From NCBI GenBank assembly GCA_015060555.1, contig SUYG01000019.1, positions 1 through 64,000 of the forward strand: a DNA stretch of 64,000 nt. The letters are read 5' to 3'. Under the pieces are notes generated by a model. That model did not search any database and had not been told where the DNA came from. It saw only the letters and a program-made list of their open reading frames with translations. This stretch comes from Physcousia sp015060555. GTDB lineage: Bacteria > Bacteroidota > Bacteroidia > Bacteroidales > Bacteroidaceae. Of the stretch, positions 52,575 through 61,746 are shown piece by piece; the first letter of the stretch is position 1, and every line of letters starts with the position of its first letter. The translations under genes and the position numbers were made by a program.

Positions 52575-53875
52575 GATGGTGAAACGCTTCGATATTCGAT
52601 AGTCTTGATGACAAAGCCAAGCAGAAGCATCGTAGGATAAACAGCCCCTAACTCTCCCGTACCTATTGAGAAAGCAATGTACAAAGAAAGGATGCCAACT
52701 CCCAAACCTGTCAGTTTCCTCCTTCTTTTTCGATTCCTCCTAAAATAGCAGAAAATGATGTAATAAAAAGCCGCCCATAAAGCCAGACCGACGATGCCCT
52801 GTTCAAGCAAAGTCTGCAAGATAACACTTTCTACACCGTACAGGCCACGGACAGACTCTAGATCATTAGTGTGCATATATTCCCAATATCCTTTTCCCAG
52901 CCCTAACCATTCATGTCCTTCTGCGTGGATTGCAACATACATGTATTGGGACATTCGCAGTTGGAAGGAACTTCCACTTGTTTCACTGTTTTCAGCGAAA
53001 ATATCAGTCACCTGGTTCATTTTTTCCTCGACTGCAGGAAAAGTATTGTATGATAATATCATGACCATCATGGCAACAATGCCATACATCACATTTCTAC
53101 TCAGTTTGAAAGTCCACAGATAGTAACAGGCTACTGACAATGCGGCACTCATCCATACGGTGCGACATCCACATGTCAATATTCCGAATGAACAACATGC
53201 AATGGCTATCATAAAAGCCCTATTGCTTTCCAAGCGCTGATACCATCCATGTAAATGAAGCAATAAAATGGCAGCACATATAAAGCCATAATCAAAAGAA
53301 TACATAAACATTGACTGCACCCTGAACCTGTCACTTTCCGTAAAAACATCACCCAGAGCGACATCTTTTATAGCATTTGTCTTGCCTTCGGTCAAGGCAT
53401 TGACAAACATGGCACTTTTTGTCATGTAATTAAGAACGCCAAAAAAAGTCAGCACTATCAGGCAATACAGTGAAATGCGCAATACCGGCTTTAGTGACTT
53501 TTCATCCTTGACAGCCCAGAAGGCATAGCCAATGGCAAAATACTTGAGCAGCAGCTCATACTCAATCGTTTCTTTTAAGCTTACATAGGGGCTCGTCCAT
53601 GCCGCAAACAGTGCTGAGAAAGTAACTGTCAGAAGCGCAGCCCATAGATAGGGCGTATGTCGCAATCTCTTGAAAAACAGAGGCAGATATCTCAATTCTG
53701 ACAGCAGGAAAGCCACTTGAAGTAATAAGTTAGCCTTGCGCAAAGGAACGCCGGGGATGTCCACCAGCGTCAGCGTCATAGCCCCCAAGACAAGCATAGC
53801 CGCCTTCCATTCCCGTTTGACGCAGAACATCAGTAGGCAGCACACCAGCGTGACTATGATGGCTACCGTCTTCAT
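52571..53875 (-). CDS. O-antigen ligase/polymerase-like (Wzy) membrane protein
   Basis: A 434-residue polytopic membrane protein with about ten hydrophobic segments and a large periplasmic loop around residues 265-340 (including LRMSQYMYVAIHAEGHEWLG), the topology of Wzy_C/O-antigen polymerases. It should polymerise repeat units in the periplasm after flipping. It overlaps both neighbouring glycosyltransferase genes by a few bases. The distinction between polymerase and ligase rests only on locus context. Confidence 0.8.
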   Translation of the reverse strand: MKTVAIIVTLVCCLLMFCVKREWKAAMLVLGAMTLTLVDIPGVPLRKANLLLQVAFLLSELRYLPLFFKRLRHTPYLWAALLTVTFSALFAAWTSPYVSLKETIEYELLLKYFAIGYAFWAVKDEKSLKPVLRISLYCLIVLTFFGVLNYMTKSAMFVNALTEGKTNAIKDVALGDVFTESDRFRVQSMFMYSFDYGFICAAILLLHLHGWYQRLESNRAFMIAIACCSFGILTCGCRTVWMSAALSVACYYLWTFKLSRNVMYGIVAMMVMILSYNTFPAVEEKMNQVTDIFAENSETSGSSFQLRMSQYMYVAIHAEGHEWLGLGKGYWEYMHTNDLESVRGLYGVESVILQTLLEQGIVGLALWAAFYYIIFCYFRRNRKRRRKLTGLGVGILSLYIAFSIGTGELGAVYPTMLLLGFVIKTIEYRSVSPS

Positions 53876-54900
53876 TATTTGATGATTTTGTTGATTCTGA
53901 TTTTCAACCTCTCACACTTCAGCCTTACGTAAGCCACTGGCAGCAAAAGATACGACAGCCAGTTAGATTTCTGTGTGTCATTTTTAAGTTGGATATCCTT
54001 TTTCAACAGTGCCATTTTGAGGATAAGGGTTGTGAGATGTACGCGCCGGCCTAATGACAGCGGCTTGCATTGCCCATTCATCACCAACCCGGCATAGTAG
54101 CGGTAGATATCCTCCCCCCAGTCATCGCCTTTCCTCCGCCCTGTTTGTATCATTCCGCTCTCCAATATACGGTAGCAACCCGTTTGTTCCGGCAACCAGA
54201 TGAAGTCACCCATCATGGCGGCACTCAATGTAAGGGCAAAATCCATCTTTATGGGACAGTTGGCGAAGGATTTAGATTGCCACACCTTATAGCGATACAT
54301 GCTGGTGAGCACCATGATGTAGTTGCCGTAACGGAGCAGCGTAGGCAGGTTGTCGCCGGAATGGGAACGGCCAGGATAATCTTTTATAAATGGTCTGCTT
54401 ATCGGATTCCCTTCACCATCAATGGCCTGAAAGTTGGTATAGACTAATGTAGCCTGGGGATTGGCGTCCAAGGCATCCGCCTGCTTTTGCAATTTGTGCG
54501 CGTCGGTCCAATAGTCATCACCCTCACATAGGGCGACATAGTCTATCTCATCTGTCACTTCCCGATAATATTTCAGTCTTGGTTTCTTAATACTATAATG
54601 ATTGTATTTCAGCAGATAAACTGCAAAATAGCAGTGCGTGTTTTCCTGATGGCGAGCCAGTGTCAGGTGGTAGTCATCGGTTTCCTTTGTCCACTCTGTG
54701 TCAAAGTGGTCGTTCAGGTATTGTTTAATGACCTCTGGCTCTCCGTCCGTGCTGGCATCGTCCATGATGAGACAGACGAACGGAAAGCTCGTCTGCTGCA
54801 TGCAAAAGCCATCCATGGTATCCTTGATATAGGATGCCTGGTTGTAAGTGTTGCACCACACAGACACCTTAAAGTGACTTATAGTTTGAACTTGTGCCAT
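53875..54900 (-). CDS. GT2-family glycosyltransferase
   Basis: A 341-residue GT-A enzyme (FKVSVWCNTYNQASYIKDTMDGF; LIMDDASTDGE; ALCEGDDYWTDAHKLQ with the acidic metal site). The ALCEGDDYW signature is typical of Bacteroidota GT2 enzymes in capsule loci. It overlaps the polymerase start by one base and follows the flippase gene by four. Confidence 0.9.
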   Translation of the reverse strand: MAQVQTISHFKVSVWCNTYNQASYIKDTMDGFCMQQTSFPFVCLIMDDASTDGEPEVIKQYLNDHFDTEWTKETDDYHLTLARHQENTHCYFAVYLLKYNHYSIKKPRLKYYREVTDEIDYVALCEGDDYWTDAHKLQKQADALDANPQATLVYTNFQAIDGEGNPISRPFIKDYPGRSHSGDNLPTLLRYGNYIMVLTSMYRYKVWQSKSFANCPIKMDFALTLSAAMMGDFIWLPEQTGCYRILESGMIQTGRRKGDDWGEDIYRYYAGLVMNGQCKPLSLGRRVHLTTLILKMALLKKDIQLKNDTQKSNWLSYLLLPVAYVRLKCERLKIRINKIIK

Positions 54901-54904
54901 TATA

Positions 54905-56341
54905 CTATTTTCTTTTCTTCAGAATATCTATAATCTCTTTATATTCGTTCATCTTGAACAGCTTGCAACAGGCGAAAAACACTGTCGCCCCTACAGCAAT
55001 CTGCATGGGAAGTACAATCCAGTAGCTCAGTGGCAGATATTTCAAGAACCATACAGGCAGGGCGATGGCTATAGCCAAAGTGTAGGAGGGGGCAATGTCG
55101 CGCAACTGCATCCAAGAACTGTAGCCCAACAGACGGCCTGAGTAATGGGAGTTGAGGAAGTAGGCTATGATGCCAATCACGGTGTTGGTCAAGAGCATGG
55201 GCATGATGCCTACGAAAGCACCGATGAACAGGGGTACCAAGAGGATGATTTTCTTTATGACCTCAAGCCCGAGGAACAGGTCGCTGCGCCCCTGCACCTG
55301 CAGCATGTTCAGGTTGATGGCATGGAGTGGATAGAGGCTGTAATTGATGCAGATAATCGGCAGATAGGTGGAGGCCTCATGCCATTTGGGTCCTATCATG
55401 CAGTAGATGAGCGGTTCGCTGACAGCACCGAGAGAGAACAAGGCTACGCTGGTGATGAACATACTCATACGGATGATGCGGCGGTAGGCAGATGTCATAC
55501 GCTCCTTATCGTCCTGAATACTGCTCAACACAGGGTAGGTGACCCGTTCTACTACGCTTGTCAGGTTCGACGAGCACAGCCCAGCATAGTGCTTTGCTCG
55601 GGTATATTGCCCTAACGTTGCAGGGCTGTAGAATTTTCCCACCACCACCTGGTGCAGCTCTTTCCACACTGCATCAAGCAATACACTCACCATCATTTTC
55701 CACCCGAAGCCAAAAAGATCGTGGAAACTATCCATAGAGAAGTGCAGTCTGGGCAACCACCTATTATATATATGTAACAGCATGGTGGTCACGGCTTGTG
55801 AAGTGAGTTGCTGACCCACCAATGCCCAGACGCCGAACCCTGTCAGAGCCATGCCGATGCCCACAATGCCGCTCAAAGCCGTAGCAACAATCGTTATCTT
55901 TGTCTGTGTCTTGAAGTCGATGCGCTTGGTCAGGCGTGTCTGCTGCACCATGCCCATTGCCCCGATGATTAATCCTAACGAGGATACTCGTACCAGTGGG
56001 ATGAGTTCTTCGCGCTCGAAGAAACCGGCTATCAGGGGCGCACAGATAAATGTCACCCCGTAGAGCAGCAGACTCATCGTGAGGTTGCAGAGGAACACGG
56101 TGTTGTAGTCCTCCTCAGTAGCATCCTTCTTGCGAATCAGGGCTGTCGTAAACCCACCATTGACAAGAGCCGTGCATACCACGGTGACGATGCCCACCAG
56201 TCCCAACAGCCCATAGTCGTCGGGCGACAGCAGTCGTGCCAACACAATGCCCACGGCAAACTGCATGCCATAGCGTGCGGCATTGTCCAAGGCCGACCAG
56301 CCCAAGCCCTTTACCGTCTTATCTTTCAGCGATTCTGCCAT
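54905..56341 (-). CDS. Wzx-type polysaccharide flippase
   Basis: A 478-residue membrane protein with about 14 hydrophobic segments, of the PST/MATE-like polysaccharide transporter family. The start ATG 56341 (MAESLKDKTVKGLGWSALD) gives the normal N-terminus; a further ten residues upstream would overlap the next gene. The AARYGMQFAVGIVLARLLSP segment is typical. It flips lipid-linked repeat units across the inner membrane for the Wzy polymerase. Confidence 0.9.
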   Translation of the reverse strand: MAESLKDKTVKGLGWSALDNAARYGMQFAVGIVLARLLSPDDYGLLGLVGIVTVVCTALVNGGFTTALIRKKDATEEDYNTVFLCNLTMSLLLYGVTFICAPLIAGFFEREELIPLVRVSSLGLIIGAMGMVQQTRLTKRIDFKTQTKITIVATALSGIVGIGMALTGFGVWALVGQQLTSQAVTTMLLHIYNRWLPRLHFSMDSFHDLFGFGWKMMVSVLLDAVWKELHQVVVGKFYSPATLGQYTRAKHYAGLCSSNLTSVVERVTYPVLSSIQDDKERMTSAYRRIIRMSMFITSVALFSLGAVSEPLIYCMIGPKWHEASTYLPIICINYSLYPLHAINLNMLQVQGRSDLFLGLEVIKKIILLVPLFIGAFVGIMPMLLTNTVIGIIAYFLNSHYSGRLLGYSSWMQLRDIAPSYTLAIAIALPVWFLKYLPLSYWIVLPMQIAVGATVFFACCKLFKMNEYKEIIDILKKRK

Positions 56342-56358
56342 TCCTTTGGGACGTGTTC

Positions 56359-57345
56359 TTACCAATAACATCCGTTATCAACCTTCGAGCCGTTCTTGAT
56401 TCTCTCGTTGTTGTTCGGACGTATCCAATATTCGTTGATCACACTGCTGTACTTAGGCTGCTGGCTGACCCATCGTTCGCCGTAAACTCCAAAGAGCATC
56501 TGCGTCCATCCTGCAAGGTGGATTGCCACCTTTCCCCGGCGCTTCACATGCGCTGCCAGGCTCATGCCGTAGGCGCCACATCCGATGATGGCCGCATCGT
56601 ATTCGCATCGGTCAATCTCGTCCTCCATGTAGTGCAAGGCCTCAAACCAATCTCTGAACTGAGATGGCTCGCCTGCCAGCGTCTGTACGGCCTTGATGCA
56701 GATAAGCTCCTTGAACTCGGGCAGCACCTCGGGGTTGGTGAACAGCCGCTCGCGGTTATTCTCATATTGGTGCCTGATGCTCTCCACAAATGGGTGAACC
56801 ACCACGACACGCTTGCCTTTTAGCCATTTCGTCCAAGGATTGCGAAAAAGCCACGGCGCATAAAACGCATCCAGATTCACCTTGACAGCCCCACTCCAAT
56901 AGTGCGCCAGATACTGCTCGTTGGGTATATACGATGCAATGATGTCAATCATTTGGCAGTCTTCCAACGCCTGCATTCCGAAGCGGTCGGCAGTTTCAGC
57001 ATCGAAAGGAAACACCCCGGAAAGAGTGTACAGCCAGCGGTTCGCTGCGCGTTCTGGGATGGGAACATCGCCGCGAATCATGGACATGTACAGTCTCCAT
57101 CCAGCCTTGTTTCTGCACAGATAGGACCTCAGCGCCTGGTCGAACTCTGTCGTGCCCCATTTTGACAGCATGAAGCCCGATGTCCCCTTTCTGTTAAGCA
57201 TTTCCAGAATGAGGTCGTTGCCGTCTTGATTCATAGCTTCGCAATAGGCCTCCGTAAAATATTCCGGATGCCTGATATGATATAACTTTCGTGCAACCTT
57301 CAACATAAATGTCAAGATTGGTCTATTTACGGGCTCTACGTACAT
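56359..57345 (-). CDS. polysaccharide-locus protein, possible GT-D-type glycosyltransferase
   Basis: A 328-residue protein of uncertain family. The segment AAIIGCGAYGMSLAAHVKRRG followed by AIHLAGWTQMLFGVYGERW resembles the C-terminal part of proteins with a GT-D-like fold found in capsule clusters; a central KRVVVVHPFVESI strand-loop may be the donor site. There is no signal or membrane segment. It lies between the flippase and an ATP-grasp gene. Confidence 0.55.
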   Translation of the reverse strand: MYVEPVNRPILTFMLKVARKLYHIRHPEYFTEAYCEAMNQDGNDLILEMLNRKGTSGFMLSKWGTTEFDQALRSYLCRNKAGWRLYMSMIRGDVPIPERAANRWLYTLSGVFPFDAETADRFGMQALEDCQMIDIIASYIPNEQYLAHYWSGAVKVNLDAFYAPWLFRNPWTKWLKGKRVVVVHPFVESIRHQYENNRERLFTNPEVLPEFKELICIKAVQTLAGEPSQFRDWFEALHYMEDEIDRCEYDAAIIGCGAYGMSLAAHVKRRGKVAIHLAGWTQMLFGVYGERWVSQQPKYSSVINEYWIRPNNNERIKNGSKVDNGCYW

Positions 57346-57365
57346 CTTTGTTTACTTTTAATACT

Positions 57366-58541
57366 CTATGCCTCCGATTTAATGTTCTCAAATCTTGAAG
57401 GGTATTTGCCTTGCCACCAATATTCTTTGGTAGGATGGTAGCCGGTGAAGTGTTCAAACTCCTCACGCTTGCCTTCGCGATTAATGATTTGGGAGCCGGA
57501 TAATTCTGCGTTCTCGTTACCCTCAATCACTATCCACTCCCCTTCCTTATCATACGCGAAATCCCAACCAACGTAGCGCAGGGTTGGCACACACTCAGCC
57601 ATTTTGATGGCTTTCTGGCAGAGTTGTCGCCAACGCGGAATCCTGATACCTTTGATGGGGATGCGGGTGTCGGGATGTGTATCAATAGGGGCTACCCTAA
57701 ACTTGTCAATGCCGGACGTATTCACCACACCTGTACCTGCATCGATGCCTGCTTCAATGCTGCCTGTTGCTCCCGAACATATAAAGTTTCCACCCACACC
57801 GATGCGGACGAAAGGATACCATATACGAATGTCTCCATCGCCAAAGTTGACGGTGATGATTCGCACACTATTGACACTGGCAGGATGAAGCACAGCCATT
57901 TCCTCGCCTTGCTCAATCAGTTCCTCCACCAGCACACCCTTTTCGGTGCCACTATTCCAATGGCCGTTTTCGGTCTCTATTTCTGCAAACAACTGGTTGA
58001 AGAGTTCGTGGGTGTCTGAATCGCCGACTTCAACTTTGCGGACGCCCAATGACTGCCCCAGTCCTATGGGCTTGACTACAAACGAAGGATGACGCTGACA
58101 GAAGGCTGCAAAGGCAGGGAAGTCCTGCTCGCTTTCGAGTAGCAACACCTCGCGTCGGTAGGCATCCTTCAGCAGTTGGTAAGCATGCCACTTGTTGCGG
58201 AGCAGATGCATGTCCTCCTTCTTGTTCAGATAGTCTATATAGAGGAACCGCCCCCTATATGTGAGATACTCGCGTTTCTTTTTGTCCGAAGCTCCTAACA
58301 GTTCGTTGAAGAACTCCTCGGTTGTGCCGATACCATATTGCCAGTAGTCGTAAGTAGCAATGGCAAACATATCCTCTATGCTCCTGCCGCCCGCTATGTC
58401 GGGTCTGATTTTGGCACGTACCTCCAACTTCTTCTTAATGTCTTGGATGATCCACTGATTGTAGATTTCTGGATAAGCTGCTACAATCTCGCGGCCTGTG
58501 CGGATCTGATAGGTCTCGTCTTCACTTGCGTACAGTTTCAT
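57366..58541 (-). CDS. sugar-transfer-associated ATP-grasp protein
   Basis: A 391-residue ATP-grasp protein similar to the sugar-transfer-associated ATP-grasp family. Visible features: FVVKPIGLGQSLGVRKV (lysine and glycine-rich nucleotide loop), EELIEQG, and WIVIEGNENAELS with Glu and Asn metal ligands. It would form an amide or peptide bond using ATP, probably attaching an amino acid or similar group to a sugar or precursor. It follows the aminotransferase gene by 12 bases. Confidence 0.75.
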   Translation of the reverse strand: MKLYASEDETYQIRTGREIVAAYPEIYNQWIIQDIKKKLEVRAKIRPDIAGGRSIEDMFAIATYDYWQYGIGTTEEFFNELLGASDKKKREYLTYRGRFLYIDYLNKKEDMHLLRNKWHAYQLLKDAYRREVLLLESEQDFPAFAAFCQRHPSFVVKPIGLGQSLGVRKVEVGDSDTHELFNQLFAEIETENGHWNSGTEKGVLVEELIEQGEEMAVLHPASVNSVRIITVNFGDGDIRIWYPFVRIGVGGNFICSGATGSIEAGIDAGTGVVNTSGIDKFRVAPIDTHPDTRIPIKGIRIPRWRQLCQKAIKMAECVPTLRYVGWDFAYDKEGEWIVIEGNENAELSGSQIINREGKREEFEHFTGYHPTKEYWWQGKYPSRFENIKSEA

Positions 58542-58553
58542 AAATTCGTTTTT

Positions 58554-59687
58554 CTATTTGCAGAACAGGTTGTCAAATTCACGGACTTTCTCTATAATGA
58601 GTTCCAAGTCATCATCGGTAATGGACTGATGAATTGGAAGGTTCAGTGTGTGGTCCGCGGCATAATCTGCATTCGGGAAATCACCTGTCACACCATAGCC
58701 AGGCACACGATGAAGAGGATAATATCTATATGTCGTATAGATGCCATTCTCTCGCAGGAATCTCGCAAACTCGTCACGTTTGCCGTTCTTAATCTGAATG
58801 TGATAGAAATAGTAGGATGTCTCTACATAATCAGGCAGGACGGGGGGAAGTTCAATCCATGAGAATGGCTTGAGATGCTCGTTGTAGTATTGATGTATCT
58901 CTGCACGCCTTTTCATATATGCAGGCAGTTTCTTCAGCTGTTCCAATGCTATAGCTGCCGTTATATTGTTCATAATGGCACGATGACCAAAACAGGAGAT
59001 ATCGAACTCCCACCACTTCTGGGCTACGGTGTTTGAATAGCCGCTCTTGGCTTCCAAGCCAAAATAAAGCCAGCGGTCTGCCTTTTGGCGTAGCTCGGGT
59101 GTGTTAAAATGCAGCATGGCTCCATCTCCGCAAACCAGAATCTTCATGGCATCAAACGACCACATGCCCATGTCGCCGATGGTGCCGACGGCCTTCCCCT
59201 TATAGAAAGAGCATACGCCCGCGTTGGCATCTTCGATGACTTTTATATGATGCTTCTTACAAAGTGCCATGATTTCATCCATTTCACAAGGGATTCCTCC
59301 ATAATGCAGAAGCAAAAGGGCTTTTGTCTTTGACGTTATGACCTTCTCAATATCCTCGGCACGGGCATTCAACGTGTGGGGGTCCACATCGCAGAGCACC
59401 ATCTTGGCACCATGAGCACAAATAGCATTGCCTGCTCCGATAAAGCTGATGGTAGGGAGAATGACTTCGTCACCTGGCTGTATATCCATAAGGTGCATGG
59501 AGGAAAACAACCCCTCACTACAGCAGTTAGTCGTTAAAACCAAGTCTTTTGAAGATTTGATATGCTTGGCATACATCTCTTCAAATTCCACTACTTTCTT
59601 GCCTTTCCCAATCCAATTAGACTCAAAGACTTTCTCAATAGCATCAAGCTCTTCTTTTCCTAATGATGGTTGAAAAACATTAATCAT
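58554..59687 (-). CDS. DegT/DnrJ/EryC1-family sugar aminotransferase
   Basis: A 377-residue PLP enzyme. VIEDANAG (Asp153) and SFDAMKILVCGDGAML (Schiff-base Lys182) are the family motifs. It transfers an amino group to a keto sugar nucleotide, giving an amino sugar for the polysaccharide. Its presence beside two ATP-grasp genes suggests that the amino group is then acylated. The gene starts 20 bases after the WbqC-like gene. Confidence 0.9.
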   Translation of the reverse strand: MINVFQPSLGKEELDAIEKVFESNWIGKGKKVVEFEEMYAKHIKSSKDLVLTTNCCSEGLFSSMHLMDIQPGDEVILPTISFIGAGNAICAHGAKMVLCDVDPHTLNARAEDIEKVITSKTKALLLLHYGGIPCEMDEIMALCKKHHIKVIEDANAGVCSFYKGKAVGTIGDMGMWSFDAMKILVCGDGAMLHFNTPELRQKADRWLYFGLEAKSGYSNTVAQKWWEFDISCFGHRAIMNNITAAIALEQLKKLPAYMKRRAEIHQYYNEHLKPFSWIELPPVLPDYVETSYYFYHIQIKNGKRDEFARFLRENGIYTTYRYYPLHRVPGYGVTGDFPNADYAADHTLNLPIHQSITDDDLELIIEKVREFDNLFCK

Positions 59688-59707
59688 AATATTCTTGTTT
59701 TGTATTG

Positions 59708-60427
59708 TTATGCAAAATGGTAACGGTCCAACATATCGTGTATCTCGTCGCGCGAACAGAACATCATCACATCGATGATGCTCAGGTCAGGGACAAACTC
59801 CTCTGTGAACTGCCTGTAGCGGATGTCATCGTCGCGACGCAGGAAGTGGAGGTTGATGCCCATCTCGCGGAAAGCCTCCTTTGTGTAATACTTTGTTCCG
59901 TTGATAGAGTTGATGAAGTTGGTATAACCGAAATGCTCGCAAGTGCGACGGATCAGTTCCGGCGCCTTGCAGTCCCAGCGTGCAGTGACCTCAGACAGCA
60001 ACCTGATTTCCGTCTTGATGCCTATATACTCAGCCACAGCCTTCATGTGCCTCAAGAGAAAGCGCGTCAGGTCGGGTTCCTCGTCCAACAGGATAGGCCT
60101 AATGACTTCCATAGCCTCGTTGTAATGTGGCGCTTTGCTGTAGTAGAACCTCAACACCCGGCACATGTATTCCGCCTGTTTGCGGCTGACCACACGTTTC
60201 GTCTCGCAGATGAGACGGTTACAGGAGGCGTGGCAGACTTCGATACCGAAATACTGTGGCTGGCCACCCTCGCCCAAGATGCGGTTGCGGTTAATCCAGT
60301 GGTGTTTAATATAGTGGACATTGTCTCCTATCAGAAATAAATCAGCAGCATGGATGAGTTGCCAATAGCCGATGTACGGAAAGAAGTATGGCTGCGTAAA
60401 GGCGATATAATGTTTTCCTTCAATCAT
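59708..60427 (-). CDS. WbqC-family protein
   Basis: A 239-residue WbqC-like protein. ATG 60427 gives MIEGKHYIAFTQPYFFPYIGYW, the family start, and overlaps the stop of the upstream ATP-grasp gene as ATGA. WbqC proteins occur in O-antigen and capsule loci and have been proposed to add glycine or another amino acid to amino sugars; the mechanism is not settled. It fits the neighbouring aminotransferase and ATP-grasp genes. Confidence 0.85.
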   Translation of the reverse strand: MIEGKHYIAFTQPYFFPYIGYWQLIHAADLFLIGDNVHYIKHHWINRNRILGEGGQPQYFGIEVCHASCNRLICETKRVVSRKQAEYMCRVLRFYYSKAPHYNEAMEVIRPILLDEEPDLTRFLLRHMKAVAEYIGIKTEIRLLSEVTARWDCKAPELIRRTCEHFGYTNFINSINGTKYYTKEAFREMGINLHFLRRDDDIRYRQFTEEFVPDLSIIDVMMFCSRDEIHDMLDRYHFA

Positions 60428-61746
60428 AACACAAAACACTTTGCTTTCAATTTGTTATCGTCGCTGTGGATGACGCACATCTTGCGGTCATCCACTTTGT
60501 TGGTCACAGGTGCGCTACTGGTGCGGAACATGCCGCTGTCGAAATAGCGGTCGTCCATGCACAGCATCATGCCGCAAACATACTCGTCGTAACGATTACC
60601 TTCCCATTCGCAGGGATAGGTGCGCTGCCGGATGAAGGGCTGCAGAATGTAATCGGGATTGCCCATCGTATTCCTCCAGGTCTCTTCATCAGTCATCACG
60701 CCGGCATACAGTCCTACGCTCTTGCCTAAGTCGTAGGGCTTCAGAATGTATTTATCCTTATGAGCCAAGGCATCCTCCCAAATCTCCTCACTGCCGAAGG
60801 CTTCCCCCTCGCCCTTTGGAGAGGGGGTTAGGGGGTGAGGCTGTAAATAGGTGGGAATGGTGTGCTGGCGCAGAAACACCGTTTCATCCTGCGTGAGGCA
60901 CTGCTGTGTGAACTCATCGACGAAAATGAGACTCAGGAAGCGTTTGTCGTGCATGAGGAAGATGGTGCGGAAGTCGTTGAGCATCCGCGCATCTATCATG
61001 GCCTGTAAGGTTCCCATCTTGAACGGCAGCAAGTCGTGTTGGTTGAGTGCGCTGAACACTACGGCATCGTGACTCCACTGATCGATATGCGCTTCCACCT
61101 CGTCGGCCTCATAGATGGTCACCTCATGGCCGTAGTACTCATAGAACTTTGTGTAGAAGGTACTTTCGCTACCCCGGTCGCCGCTCTTCAGCACATAGAC
61201 AGGACTATTTGCGGGGATGGCGTCGCGCATGTAGGTTAGCAACTCGTCGTAGCGGTTCTCCCAAGAAGCGTCCGGATGCTCAGCCATAAACTGCTGTGCC
61301 TTTACCACCGAAGGGTAGTTGGCCCAGATGCCATGTCCAAAGAACCGGCTGGTGATTTCCACCAACAACAGCTGTCCATCCTCGCTGATGAGATAGTCGG
61401 GACGGTAGGCACCAGCCCGGAAGGGATAGCGGCTCTGGCGGTCCAGCACTTCCATCACCTTGTCGTCTAAGGGCATGTACCGTGGCACCCACTCGCGGTA
61501 GTGCTCCGCCATATAGACGATACACTTATAGAGCAGGGCCTGCATGCGCCGCAGCTCGTCGCGCCGCTCCGATGTAATCAGCATCGGGCGGTCGTGGTAC
61601 CACTGGTGGTAGTAGGCGGTTTTGTCAGCAAACAGCTGAAAGCAAACTTCCTGAGGAGTAGCCCCCAAGCCCCCTAAAGGGGGTGTTGCTATGCATTCCG
61701 TAGGCTTCTCCCCCTTTAGGGGGTAGGGGGGCTGGTGTTTATTCAT
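60424..61746 (-). CDS. ATP-grasp-like protein carrying in-frame palindromic repeat insertions
   Basis: A 440-residue protein. The C-terminal half has DKYILKPYDLGKSVGLYAGV and YILQPFIRQR, resembling an ATP-grasp or glutathionylspermidine-synthase-like fold. Residues 6-33 and about 308-322 (PHPLTPSPKGEGEAF) are encoded by GC-rich palindromic repeats of the kind spread through Bacteroidota intergenic DNA, here kept in frame. The core fold probably tolerates them as loops. It overlaps the radical SAM gene by eight bases. Confidence 0.65.
   Translation of the reverse strand: MNKHQPPYPLKGEKPTECIATPPLGGLGATPQEVCFQLFADKTAYYHQWYHDRPMLITSERRDELRRMQALLYKCIVYMAEHYREWVPRYMPLDDKVMEVLDRQSRYPFRAGAYRPDYLISEDGQLLLVEITSRFFGHGIWANYPSVVKAQQFMAEHPDASWENRYDELLTYMRDAIPANSPVYVLKSGDRGSESTFYTKFYEYYGHEVTIYEADEVEAHIDQWSHDAVVFSALNQHDLLPFKMGTLQAMIDARMLNDFRTIFLMHDKRFLSLIFVDEFTQQCLTQDETVFLRQHTIPTYLQPHPLTPSPKGEGEAFGSEEIWEDALAHKDKYILKPYDLGKSVGLYAGVMTDEETWRNTMGNPDYILQPFIRQRTYPCEWEGNRYDEYVCGMMLCMDDRYFDSGMFRTSSAPVTNKVDDRKMCVIHSDDNKLKAKCFVL
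60801..60843. repeat. GC-rich palindromic repeat inside the ATP-grasp-like gene
   Basis: CCCCCTC (60804-60810) and GAGGGGG (60821-60827) are inverted, followed by TTAGGGGGTGAGG. This is the type of dispersed Bacteroidota repeat usually found between genes. Here it is inside a coding region and encodes about 15 in-frame residues. Confidence 0.8.
61661..61735. repeat. pair of inverted GC-rich palindromic repeats at the ATP-grasp-like gene start
   Basis: CCCCCTAAAGGGGG (61670-61683) and CCCCCTTTAGGGGG (61710-61723) are two palindromic repeats in opposite orientation, 26 bases apart, with flanking CCCCC/GGGGG runs. They cover codons 4-32 of the gene; the true start may lie downstream of them, though the frame is open through both. 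Confidence 0.8.
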
